Shown here: piece after piece, positions 1 through 6,592 of the stretch
Numbering within the stretch: position 1 is the first letter of the stretch
Layout of the letters: the number at the start of each line of letters is the position of its first letter
Notes under the pieces: model-generated
Seen by the model: only the letters and a program-made list of their open reading frames with translations
What the model was told of the DNA's origin: nothing
Database searches by the model: none
Assembly (NCBI GenBank): GCA_024641625.1
Contig: JAHECQ010000134.1
Location: forward strand, 1-9,436
DNA: 9,436 nt
DNA from: Acidimicrobiales bacterium
Lineage (GTDB): Bacteria > Actinomycetota > Acidimicrobiia > Acidimicrobiales > SZUA-35
Direction of reading: 5' to 3'
Made by a program: the position numbers and the translations under genes

Positions 1-1
1 C

Positions 2-343
2 CTGGTGATCTCGCTGGCCCGGGCGATGCCCGATCGCGTCGCTGCGGTGGCCTCGATTCACGGTGCCTGGTTGGTGCGCGACACCCCCGACTCACCCCAC
101 TTGGACCTCGATCGGGTCAAGGCCGAGGTCTATCTGGGTTGGAGCGACAACGATGCCACGGCCCCACCCGAGCACGTGCCGGTGATGGAGCAGGCGTTGA
201 AGGAGGCGGGCGTCCGCTACACGCTCGACTGGTTCACCGAAGCGGTCCATGGCTACGCCCCTCCGGGAAGCGAGCGATACAACCGCGAGGCCTCCGAACT
301 GCACTGGGAGCGGGTTCACTCGCTCCTGCGACGCAACCTTTGA
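2..343 (+). CDS. Dienelactone hydrolase-family protein, 3' part
   Basis: The reading frame is open at the left edge and ends in TGA at 341-343, so only about the last 113 residues are present; the GTG at 5 is probably internal. The fragment resembles the C-terminal half of an alpha/beta-hydrolase of the dienelactone hydrolase family. It has a beta strand ending in YLGWSDNDATAPPE, where the second Asp of SDND is the likely acid, and a later AVHGYAPPG with the likely catalytic His. These lie 32 residues apart, close to the 31 (Asp171, His202) I recall for Pseudomonas dienelactone hydrolase. The nucleophile (Cys in the classical enzyme) would lie upstream of the window and cannot be checked. Such enzymes are cytoplasmic and open lactones or cleave esters in aromatic or xenobiotic catabolism. 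Family assignment is fairly sure; substrate is unknown. Confidence 0.8.
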   Translation: MVISLARAMPDRVAAVASIHGAWLVRDTPDSPHLDLDRVKAEVYLGWSDNDATAPPEHVPVMEQALKEAGVRYTLDWFTEAVHGYAPPGSERYNREASELHWERVHSLLRRNL

Positions 344-350
344 CCGGCCA

Positions 351-380
351 CGGCCCCGATGACCGCCATCATCGGGGCCG
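351..380. terminator. Bidirectional hairpin between convergent genes
   Basis: A perfect 12-bp inverted repeat (351-362 pairing with 369-380, arm CGGCCCCGATGA) encloses a 6-nt loop. It sits in the 43-bp gap between the stop of the dienelactone hydrolase gene (343) and the stop of the leftward amidohydrolase (387-389). There is no T tract on either side, so it is a GC-rich stem without the classic U run. Its position makes a shared transcription terminator for both genes the simplest reading. Confidence 0.7.
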
Positions 381-386
381 GTCGCG

Positions 387-2126
387 TCAGTCGGCTCGAC
401 CGTGGCGCAGGAGTCGCCCGGGGGTCGCACCGGTGCATTCACCGTTCTCGAAGGTGACCTCACCGTTGACGATGATCTTGTCGTAGCCCTTGGCTCGCTG
501 CACCCGGCGCCACTCGCCGCCGGGAAGATCGTATTCGATGTCGCCGATCCACGGCGGATCGATGGCCAGTTCCTCCATGTCGTACACCAGGACGTCTGCT
601 GCCCGACCTTCTTCGAGCGTGCCGCGGTCTCGGAATCCAGCCGCACGCGAGGGCAGGTTCGACAACCGATAGTGCGCCTCCTCGAGCGTGACCACCTTCT
701 CGTCCCGGACGAGCCAGGTGAGGAAGTCGGTGGTGTAGGCACCTCCGGTGAAGAACTTGGTGTGGGCCCCACCATCGGAGACGCCGGGAATGGCGTACGG
801 CGAGTTGTTCATCATCTCAGCCATGAACTCGGCGTTCGAGCCCTTGTCCGGCCCGAGGAACTCGACATTGAGGTCACCCATGAGCGACAGGTCGAGCATC
901 ACTTCGATCGGGTGCTTGTCCTCGGCCGCTGCGATGTCGCCGACGGACTTCCCCACGTATTGCTGCAGGTTCGCCTGACGGTTCACCCCCTGGATGATCA
1001 GGCCCTTGGGGTTGCCACCGACACCGGCCTGGATGACCTGGAGACGACGATCGGCCTCCTCGGCTTCTTCCAGCAATGCCACTCGAAGCTCGGGATCCTG
1101 CATCTTCTGGATCTTCTCCTCCTTGGTACCGGTGGTGACCGCGCGCCATGCGGGAGAGGCGTCGTAGAGGTTCCAGTGCTCGAGTGTGAAGGCGAACCCG
1201 GCGCGACCGGTGCCGCACTGGGCGTAGATCGGAAGGCCCTGTTCGCGGCACTTGTCGACCCAACGCAGCGGACGCCGGTGCACCTCGGGATCCTGACGGG
1301 CCGGAGCGACGACATTGTGAAGGATCGGACGCTTCGCTACCGCGCCCAGCTTCTCGAGGAAGGCAAGGTCCTGGCGGATGTCGCCCGTGCCCTGGGTGAT
1401 CTGGATGAACCCTTCGTCACGCTCGGCCAGCACCTCGGCCAGAGCGAGGATGTCCTCGTCGCACATGATGTCGGTGACCATCGGCGAACCGTCGTAGTCC
1501 GCTTGCACCGAATCCGGCCCGAGGCGCTGAATCGAGAAGCCGCACAGGCCGGCGTCCATGCCCTCGTGCAGCAAGCGCTGCATTTCCTTGCGTTCCTCCG
1601 GGCTTGCCGGGATACCCGCCTTGGCCTTCTCGAGTCCCATGACATAGATCATGAGCGAGGCCGTGGGCATGTACTGGATGCAGTTGACGCCCAGTGCACC
1701 GCGATCGAGTGAGTCGAGGTACTCCGGAACGGTCTCCCAATCCCACGGCATACCCTGCTTCATCGATTCGTACGGGATGGCCTCGGTTCGGGTCATGGTG
1801 AGCATCGATCGCTCCCGGAAATCGGGCTTCACCGGCACGAAGCCGAAGCCACAGTTGCCGAGCACCACGCTGGTGACACCGTGATAGCCGGAGATGGTGC
1901 ACCACGGATCCCAGCGGATCTGGGCGTCGTAGTGAGTGTGGAGGTCGACGAAGCCCGGGGCAACGATCTTCCCGGTGGCGTCGATGACTCGTTCGGCGAC
2001 GCCATCGGGACGTCCGCCGATCTGGGCGATGCGCCCGTCCTTGATCCAGAGATCAGCTTTGAAGCGTGGCGCGCGGGTGCCGTCGACGACGGTCCCCCCG
2101 CTGATGTGCAGGTCGTAATCGGTCAC
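387..2126 (-). CDS. D-aminoacylase-like (N-acyl-D-amino-acid deacylase family) amidohydrolase
   Basis: This 579-residue protein is a cytoplasmic metal-dependent amidohydrolase of the D-aminoacylase/dihydroorotase-like group. Members hydrolyse N-acyl-D-amino acids and related amides. The N-terminal beta segment (residues 5-58, HISGGTVVDGT to APGFVD) leads into HTHYDAQ with metal ligands H63 and H65. C92 lies in VVLGNCGFG; the 27-residue H65-C92 spacing equals the H69-C96 spacing I recall for Alcaligenes D-aminoacylase. H270 (PILHNV) and D451 (SDGGAH) match later active-site positions, and the C-terminal RGTLEEGRAADVLVYD closes the small beta domain. No His occurs between H187 and H270, so one canonical ligand (H220-like) seems absent; a divergent substrate is therefore likely. 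The start is GTG at 2126, preceded by AGGGGA seven bases upstream. It is divergent from the SMP-30 gene. Family is firm; substrate is unknown. Confidence 0.88.
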   Translation of the reverse strand: MTDYDLHISGGTVVDGTRAPRFKADLWIKDGRIAQIGGRPDGVAERVIDATGKIVAPGFVDLHTHYDAQIRWDPWCTISGYHGVTSVVLGNCGFGFVPVKPDFRERSMLTMTRTEAIPYESMKQGMPWDWETVPEYLDSLDRGALGVNCIQYMPTASLMIYVMGLEKAKAGIPASPEERKEMQRLLHEGMDAGLCGFSIQRLGPDSVQADYDGSPMVTDIMCDEDILALAEVLAERDEGFIQITQGTGDIRQDLAFLEKLGAVAKRPILHNVVAPARQDPEVHRRPLRWVDKCREQGLPIYAQCGTGRAGFAFTLEHWNLYDASPAWRAVTTGTKEEKIQKMQDPELRVALLEEAEEADRRLQVIQAGVGGNPKGLIIQGVNRQANLQQYVGKSVGDIAAAEDKHPIEVMLDLSLMGDLNVEFLGPDKGSNAEFMAEMMNNSPYAIPGVSDGGAHTKFFTGGAYTTDFLTWLVRDEKVVTLEEAHYRLSNLPSRAAGFRDRGTLEEGRAADVLVYDMEELAIDPPWIGDIEYDLPGGEWRRVQRAKGYDKIIVNGEVTFENGECTGATPGRLLRHGRAD

Positions 2127-2132
2127 GTCAGA

Positions 2133-2154
2133 TTCCCCTATCGGTGTGGAGGGG
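2133..2154 (-). promoter_or_regulatory. Ribosome binding site inside a possible hairpin
   Basis: Read on the minus strand, AGGGGAA (2133-2139) is a strong Shine-Dalgarno sequence that supports the GTG start at 2126. The same AGGGG (2135-2139) can pair with a CCCCT 10 nt upstream in the mRNA (2150-2154), giving a 5-bp stem that would hide the ribosome binding site. The site is visible; the folding and any control role are inference. Confidence 0.45.
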
Positions 2155-2192
2155 CCCGAGCATCGAGTCCCTTAGGTTGCTCCCCTGTCGCA

Positions 2193-2202
2193 AGGCTAGT
2201 CT
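2193..2202. promoter_or_regulatory. Overlapping divergent -10 boxes
   Basis: The 10 bases AGGCTAGTCT read as TAGTCT on the plus strand (2197-2202) and TAGCCT on the minus strand (2193-2198), both matching TANNNT and sharing TA. The plus box ends exactly 6 nt before the ATG at 2209, so transcription would start at or very near the A of ATG, a leaderless mRNA. The minus box would start RNA near 2186, giving a leader of about 60 nt for the amidohydrolase. No good -35 was seen on either side. Confidence 0.5.
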
Positions 2203-2208
2203 CGGACC

Positions 2209-3129
2209 ATGAATGAAATCGAAGTGATGGCACAGGGGCTGCAGTTCCCCGAGGGACCGATCGCCATGCCCGACGGCAGTGTGATCTTGGTGGAGATCGC
2301 CCGGGGCACGATCAGCCGGGTGCGACCCGACGGCACGATCGACGTCGTTGCCGAGACCGGCGGCGGGCCCAACGGCATCGCCTTCGGTCCCGACGGCCGG
2401 CTCTATGTCTGCAACAATGGTGGGTTCCCGACGTTCGTCGATGCCCAGGGTCGCACCCGAATCGGTGAGGGGGCCGACGAGGATGCGGTGCTCGGCTGCA
2501 TCCAGGCCGTCGACATCGAGACCGGCTCGGTCGAGGTGCTCTACACCGAGGTCGACGGTCATCACCTCCGCGCGCCCAACGATCTCGTCTTCGATTCGAC
2601 CGGCGGCTTCTGGTTCACCGACCACGGCAAGAACTGGTCACGTCAGCGCGATCACGGGGGTATCTACTACGCCAAACCCGATGGCTCCCACATCGAGGAG
2701 ATGGTGTATCCGGTCGAGGGCCCCAACGGCATCGGCCTGTCGCCCGACGAGCAACGTCTCTACGCAGCCGAGACACACACCGGTCGTGTTCGGGTCTGGG
2801 AGATCGCCGAGCCCGGCAGGCTCGACTCGCCCTACGGCAAGGGCACCCGGGGGCGCCTGTTGGTCGGACTCGAAGGTGAACAGCTTCTCGACTCCCTCGC
2901 CGTCGACAGCGAGGACCACGTGTGCGTCGCCACCATCCGCAACGGCGGCATCACCGACATCGCGCCCGATGGCACCAGCACCCACGTGGCCACCGGCGAC
3001 GCGATCACCACGAACATCTGCTTCGGGGGCGACGATCTCCGAACCGCCTACATCACCGGTTCGCTGAACGGCACCTTGCTGAAGACGACCTGGCCTCGCC
3101 CGGGTCTGCGGCTCAACTTTCAGCCCTGA
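2209..3129 (+). CDS. SMP-30/gluconolactonase-like calcium-dependent hydrolase
   Basis: This 306-residue protein has the six-bladed beta-propeller pattern of the SMP-30/gluconolactonase/LRE family. Repeated PDG turns occur (PDGSVI, PDGTID, PDGRLYV, PDGSHI, PDEQRLY, PDGTST). The family's metal and substrate residues can be placed: E15 in LQFPEGP, N124 in RAPNDL, N173 in GPNGI and D228 in LLDSLAVD. Length is typical (about 290-310). There is no signal peptide, so it is probably cytoplasmic. Family enzymes hydrolyse sugar lactones or other lactones and esters with a divalent metal; the substrate here is unknown. The ATG at 2209 has no convincing Shine-Dalgarno sequence; a TAGTCT box 6 nt upstream points to leaderless translation. 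It is divergent from the D-aminoacylase-like gene and convergent with the second amidohydrolase, which suggests a shared catabolic role. Confidence 0.88.
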   Translation: MNEIEVMAQGLQFPEGPIAMPDGSVILVEIARGTISRVRPDGTIDVVAETGGGPNGIAFGPDGRLYVCNNGGFPTFVDAQGRTRIGEGADEDAVLGCIQAVDIETGSVEVLYTEVDGHHLRAPNDLVFDSTGGFWFTDHGKNWSRQRDHGGIYYAKPDGSHIEEMVYPVEGPNGIGLSPDEQRLYAAETHTGRVRVWEIAEPGRLDSPYGKGTRGRLLVGLEGEQLLDSLAVDSEDHVCVATIRNGGITDIAPDGTSTHVATGDAITTNICFGGDDLRTAYITGSLNGTLLKTTWPRPGLRLNFQP

Positions 3130-3151
3130 CCCCAATCCGGGTTGGCCTCAG
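3126..3151. terminator. Imperfect palindrome across two convergent stop codons
   Basis: The 26 bases pair symmetrically: CTGA (3126-3129) with TCAG (3148-3151), a CC/CC mismatch, then CCAA (3132-3135) with TTGG (3142-3145) around a 6-nt centre. The palindrome contains the TGA of the SMP-30 gene and the stop of the leftward amidohydrolase, which are separated by only 18 bp. It may act as a weak bidirectional terminator. The stem is short and interrupted, so confidence is low. Confidence 0.35.
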
Positions 3152-4422
3152 CGGGCCAGGTAGGCGTCGACCTCGGCGGCGACCGCTGCAGCATCGGGAT
3201 GGTTGCGGTAGCGCTCGGGGATCGGGAGCTTGAAGATCCTGGCGCTGTTGAGCCCGAGAATCTTGGCCCGTTCGCCGTCGGTGAGGTGGTCCATCGTGCG
3301 CTCGATGGCCTGGGCCGAGTAGGGCCAGCTGCCCTCGTGATGGGGGAAGTCGTTGGCCCAGAGGAAGTTCTCGACCAGGTTGTGCTCCCGAGCCAGGTCG
3401 AGACCGGACTTGTCCTCCTGGAACGAGGAGAAACCCTGTCGGCGGAAGTACTCGCTGGGCATCATCTCCAGCTTGGGCCGGACCCACATGTGGTGCTTGA
3501 GATAGGCCTCGTCCATGGCTTCGAGGAACCAGGGAACCCAGCCGATGCCCGCTTCGATCGTCCCGAACCTGAGGTTCGGATGTCGTTGGGCCACGCCGGA
3601 GGCACAGATGTTGGCCAGAGGCTCCATGGCCGGTGAGAGCGAGTGAACGGTGTAGTTGATGACCGCTCCGCCCTGACTGCGTGAGGTGCGGGGATCACGT
3701 CCGGTCGAGATGTGGAACGTGACCGGGAGGTCGACCTCCTCGATGCAATCCCACAGTGGCTCGAACTCCTTGAGGTTGTAGTTGGGATCATCGACATCCG
3801 GCGGACCGAAGGTGGGCTTGACCGGCAGGGCCAGCCCTTTGAATCCGAGTTCGGCGCAACGCTGAATCTCAGCCAGTGCGTCTTCGAGGGCAGCAGGGGC
3901 GATTGCCGCCATCGGGACGAGCGCCTGGTTGTACTCGCTGAACTCCTCCCAGGCCCAGTCGTTGTAGGCCTTGCACATGATGTGGCTGAACGCGGTATCG
4001 GGCGTCGCCCAGATGGTGAGGCCCTTGTTCGGGAAGAGGATCTCGGCATCGCAGCCATCGAGCGCCAGGTCGTGGACTCGGGCCTCGGGCGTCTTGCCTG
4101 ACTGGTGGCGAAGCTTCTCGTGGCCGCCGAGCGGCTCGACCCAATTGAGTTTCGCCGGTCGGAAGCCTTCTGTCTTCTGGAATTGTTCGGTCGTATCCTT
4201 CTTGCCGGTCTTGGCGATCACCAGACCCGGAAGTCGGTCGTGATACTTCTGGTCGATCCGCTCGTGCAGGAAGGTGTTCGGTTCCTGCACGTGGCCGTCG
4301 GCGGAACACATGAAGTACTTGTCGGCAGCGTCGGGGCGTGCCGAGCGTTCCCAGCCGTCATTGCCAGGGGTTTCCAGGCGCCACTCGTTGTGCACATCGG
4401 GTGCGGGAATCAGATCGGTCAT
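3148..4422 (-). CDS. Amidohydrolase family 2 (PF04909-type) metal-dependent hydrolase
   Basis: This 424-residue cytoplasmic TIM-barrel hydrolase belongs to the amidohydrolase-related (ACMSD-like) family, which hydrolyses or decarboxylates small carboxylated or aromatic compounds using one metal. Visible residues are SADGHVQEP (D42, H44, first strand), TFHIST (H237), TIEAG (E290) and WANDFPHHEGSWP (D358, near the C-terminus); a long helical C-terminal tail follows. A longer frame begins at 4587, but that extension overlaps the thiolase and reads as low-complexity noise. The ATG at 4422 has GAGGAGA six bases upstream and is chosen. It lies 37 bp downstream of the thiolase stop on the same strand, so co-transcription is likely. 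Similar proteins are abundant in actinobacteria and often of unknown substrate. Family is firm; function is not known. Confidence 0.88.
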   Translation of the reverse strand: MTDLIPAPDVHNEWRLETPGNDGWERSARPDAADKYFMCSADGHVQEPNTFLHERIDQKYHDRLPGLVIAKTGKKDTTEQFQKTEGFRPAKLNWVEPLGGHEKLRHQSGKTPEARVHDLALDGCDAEILFPNKGLTIWATPDTAFSHIMCKAYNDWAWEEFSEYNQALVPMAAIAPAALEDALAEIQRCAELGFKGLALPVKPTFGPPDVDDPNYNLKEFEPLWDCIEEVDLPVTFHISTGRDPRTSRSQGGAVINYTVHSLSPAMEPLANICASGVAQRHPNLRFGTIEAGIGWVPWFLEAMDEAYLKHHMWVRPKLEMMPSEYFRRQGFSSFQEDKSGLDLAREHNLVENFLWANDFPHHEGSWPYSAQAIERTMDHLTDGERAKILGLNSARIFKLPIPERYRNHPDAAAVAAEVDAYLAR

Positions 4423-4427
4423 GGTTG

Positions 4428-4434
4428 TCTCCTC
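4428..4434 (-). promoter_or_regulatory. Shine-Dalgarno site that fixes the amidohydrolase start
   Basis: GAGGAGA on the minus strand lies five bases upstream of the ATG at 4422. It is the best ribosome binding site in the window and selects this start over the longer frame opening at 4587 inside the thiolase gene. Confidence 0.7.
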
Positions 4435-4459
4435 GGACTCCTTGAAGGTGGATGAAGGC

Positions 4460-5686
4460 TCAGATGCGTTCGACGATGGTGGCCGTGCCCATACCGCCAC
4501 CGGTGCACATGGCGATGAGGCCGGTCTGGAGGTCGCGGCGTTCGAGCTCATCGATGATGGTGCCGATGAGCATGGCCCCGGTAGCACCGATCGGGTGGCC
4601 GAGGGCGATGGCGCCGCCGTTGACGTTCACCTTGTCGGGATCGGCACCGGTGTCCCGGAAGAACCGAAGAACCACCGAGGCAAAGGCTTCGTTCACCTCG
4701 AAGAGGTCGATGTCACCAATCGTCATCCCCGCCTTGTTCAGACACTTCAGGGCGGCCGGGCCGGGGGCGGTGAGCATGATGAGCGGTTCGTCGGCTGCCA
4801 CGGCCGACATCACGACCCGGGCACGCGGTTTGAGTCCGTGCGCTCTGGCGTAGTCGGGCGACGCCATCAACACCGCACCTGCCCCGTCGACCACACCTGA
4901 GGAGTTGCCGGCGTGGTGAACATGCCGGAGCGTCGTTCCCGGATAGACCTGATCGACCAACTCGGCCATGGACCGGGTGGCTTGTTCCATCTTGAGATCG
5001 AGCATCTTGGGGAAGCTCGGGGCGAGGCTCGCCAGGACCTCCATCGTCGTGCTGGGCCTCGGGTATTCCTCACGGTCGAGAGCCAGCGATCCATCGTCGT
5101 TGAGAATCGGGATGAGGCTGCGGTCGAACCGACCCTCGGCCATCGCCAGCCCAGCCCGACGCTGGCTCTCGAGTGCGAGCGCGTCGCACTCCTCCCGGCT
5201 CACTCCATCGAGCGTGGCGATGAGGTCGGCCGACAGACCCTGCGGCACCTGGGGATGCACGGCGAGCAGGTGCTCGTTGTTGGCGTGGAAGCCATCGGTG
5301 CCATTGCGTGCCGGGCGGCTCATCGACTCGACGCCGGCACCGACCACGAGATCCTGGTGGCCCGAGGAGACGCCCATTGCGGCAAAGGTGACCGCTTGCT
5401 GACCGGAACCGCAGAACCGATTGAGGGTCACACCGGGAACGGTGATGGGCCAGCCTGCGTCGAGCAGCGCCATGCGCCCGACGTCGTGGGCGTGATCACC
5501 GGCATGGGATCCGTTGCCGCACACGACGTCCTCGACGTCGGCTCGGTCGATGCCGGTGCGCTCGGCCAGGCCGTTGAGCACCTGGCCGAGAACCTTCTGG
5601 GGATGGAGGTGCGAAAGCGACCCCTTGCCCTGTTTGCCGATGCCTCGCGGCGATCGTACTGCGTCGATGATCCAGGCTTCTCCCAT
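4460..5686 (-). CDS. Thiolase (acetyl-CoA C-acyltransferase family)
   Basis: This 408-residue thiolase catalyses CoA-dependent cleavage of 3-ketoacyl-CoA, or the reverse condensation, in fatty-acid or aromatic-side-product degradation in the cytoplasm. All three active-site blocks are present: nucleophile C92 in NRFCGSGQQ, H364 in ALGHPIGATG with NEAF at 332-335, and C394 in MCTGGGMG. Length is typical for the family (about 390-410). A GTG two codons upstream (5692) could also start it. The ATG at 5686 is preferred because a TAGGCT box ends exactly 6 nt before it and no Shine-Dalgarno sequence is seen, suggesting a leaderless mRNA. The segment GNGSHAGDHAHDVGR replaces the usual Gln-rich stretch before the nucleophile. 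The PF04909 amidohydrolase follows 37 bp downstream. Whether it is degradative or biosynthetic cannot be told. Confidence 0.92.
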   Translation of the reverse strand: MGEAWIIDAVRSPRGIGKQGKGSLSHLHPQKVLGQVLNGLAERTGIDRADVEDVVCGNGSHAGDHAHDVGRMALLDAGWPITVPGVTLNRFCGSGQQAVTFAAMGVSSGHQDLVVGAGVESMSRPARNGTDGFHANNEHLLAVHPQVPQGLSADLIATLDGVSREECDALALESQRRAGLAMAEGRFDRSLIPILNDDGSLALDREEYPRPSTTMEVLASLAPSFPKMLDLKMEQATRSMAELVDQVYPGTTLRHVHHAGNSSGVVDGAGAVLMASPDYARAHGLKPRARVVMSAVAADEPLIMLTAPGPAALKCLNKAGMTIGDIDLFEVNEAFASVVLRFFRDTGADPDKVNVNGGAIALGHPIGATGAMLIGTIIDELERRDLQTGLIAMCTGGGMGTATIVERI

Positions 5687-5692
5687 GGGCAC

Positions 5693-5698
5693 AGCCTA
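5693..5698 (-). promoter_or_regulatory. -10 box for leaderless thiolase transcript
   Basis: TAGGCT on the minus strand fits TANNNT and ends six bases before the ATG at 5686. That spacing puts the transcription start at the start codon. It follows the hairpin that ends the upstream thioredoxin-like gene, consistent with an independent promoter. No clear -35 is seen. Confidence 0.5.
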
Positions 5699-5740
5699 CG
5701 GCGCGAGCACGACCGGGAGAAAGTCAGGCTCTCTCCGTTC

Positions 5741-5779
5741 CGCAACCGGACGGCGTGGTCGATCGGCGCTCCGGTTGCG
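5741..5779 (-). terminator. Hairpin after the CPHC thioredoxin-like gene
   Basis: A perfect 10-bp inverted repeat, CGCAACCGGA (5741-5750) and TCCGGTTGCG (5770-5779), surrounds a 19-nt loop and begins two bases beyond the stop codon at 5781-5783. There is no U tract after the stem. It probably terminates the disulfide-oxidase genes before the thiolase promoter. Confidence 0.55.
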
Positions 5780-5780
5780 C

Positions 5781-6494
5781 CTACTGGTCGTTGGTCGCGG
5801 TGCCATCGCCCTCGCTACCCAACGCCTGGTTGTTGGCCGTCATGCTCCAGAGTTGAAGGATCTGGGCATCGGCAATCTCGCCCGACGACCGTGCGAGCAC
5901 CCGGTTGTCACCATCGAGGTAGACGACGTAGGGGAACGAGGAACCGCCGTAGGCCTGCAGCGCAGGGCTACCTTCGTCATCCTTCATGGTCGGCGGGGTG
6001 AAGTTCTCGACGTCGAGCCACGACTCGGGTGGGTAGTTGCCCCGGGTGGCATCGACCGCGGTCGACACACCGTAGATCTCGAGCCCGTCGGGGACCTGAT
6101 TGCTGTCGATCAGCTGCTGCACCTTCGGAATCTCGGCCTGACAGTGAGGGCACCAGTGGGCCACGAAGTACACGACCTTGGGGGAACCGTCGGGTCCGAT
6201 GGTGACCGGATCACCGGAGAAGGTGGTGCCGGTGATCGTCGGTGCCACCACACCGATCGCCTCGTCACTACTGGTCGAGACGCCCGACTCGGTGAACGCC
6301 GGCAGGGCGTCACCGGCGACCTCGACCGCTGCCGTTTGTTCACCCACCTTGCTGTCTCGATTCGCGGCCAGGAACGCAACCACCGCCGCGCCGACGACGA
6401 CGATGGCGATGATGGCGAGCAGGAAGCCCTTGTTGCCACTGTCGGGCTTGGCGACATTGGCACCCTTCGGTGGTTTCACAGATGTGTTGGCCAT
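5781..6494 (-). CDS. Membrane-anchored thioredoxin-fold protein with CPHC active site (DsbA/TlpA-like)
   Basis: This 237-residue protein has a short cytoplasmic basic N-terminus, one membrane segment at about 23-43 (GFLLAIIAIVVVGAAVVAFL), a Ser/Thr-rich linker and an extracytoplasmic thioredoxin fold. The active site is VAHWCPHCQAEIP (C115, C118) and the cis-Pro is P188 in SSFPYVVYLDGD. The CPHC dipeptide is that of the oxidase DsbA rather than the usual TlpA/ResA residues, so it probably introduces disulfides into exported proteins. The DsbB-like gene directly upstream supports this and would re-oxidise it. The ATG at 6494 has AGGAG nine bases upstream. A TATTCT box at 6551-6556 could add a promoter in the 98-bp gap. 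The C-terminal tail (LGSEGDGTATNDQ) is acidic and looks disordered. A reductive TlpA-like role is the main alternative. Confidence 0.87.
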   Translation of the reverse strand: MANTSVKPPKGANVAKPDSGNKGFLLAIIAIVVVGAAVVAFLAANRDSKVGEQTAAVEVAGDALPAFTESGVSTSSDEAIGVVAPTITGTTFSGDPVTIGPDGSPKVVYFVAHWCPHCQAEIPKVQQLIDSNQVPDGLEIYGVSTAVDATRGNYPPESWLDVENFTPPTMKDDEGSPALQAYGGSSFPYVVYLDGDNRVLARSSGEIADAQILQLWSMTANNQALGSEGDGTATNDQ

Positions 6495-6519
6495 GGTGAG
6501 ATGCTCCTGATGGGGCGGG

Positions 6520-6546
6520 TGATTCGGGGGCTGATTCGGGGGCTGA
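6520..6546. repeat. Tandem 12-bp duplication in leader of thioredoxin-like gene
   Basis: The unit TGATTCGGGGGC occurs twice without a gap (6520-6531 and 6532-6543), followed by a further TGA. It lies between the possible TATTCT box (6551-6556) and the Shine-Dalgarno site, so it would be transcribed in the 5' leader. A slippage duplication is likely; a regulatory role is only possible. Confidence 0.75.
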
Positions 6547-6550
6547 ACAG

Positions 6551-6556
6551 AGAATA
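6551..6556 (-). promoter_or_regulatory. Possible -10 box upstream of the thioredoxin-like gene
   Basis: TATTCT on the minus strand fits TANNNT and is the only AT-rich hexamer of its kind in the 98-bp gap. A weak TTCGGA lies about 16 bp upstream. It would give a leader of about 50 nt with a Shine-Dalgarno site, unlike the leaderless neighbours. Read-through from the DsbB-like gene is an alternative. Confidence 0.3.
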
Positions 6557-6592
6557 CGACGAGGGGAGACGGTCCGAACGGCGGGTGGATCC

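Noticed and set aside
402..1712. A 436-codon plus-strand open frame
   Set aside because: It lies wholly antisense to the D-aminoacylase-like gene, has no recognisable motifs, and long antisense frames are expected in high-GC DNA.
4423..4587. 55-residue N-terminal extension of the PF04909 amidohydrolase
   Set aside because: It overlaps the thiolase 3' end, is Ser/Ala/Pro-rich without family similarity, and a strong ribosome binding site supports the ATG at 4422.
4913..6001. A 362-codon plus-strand open frame
   Set aside because: Antisense to the thiolase and part of the thioredoxin-like gene, with no family features.
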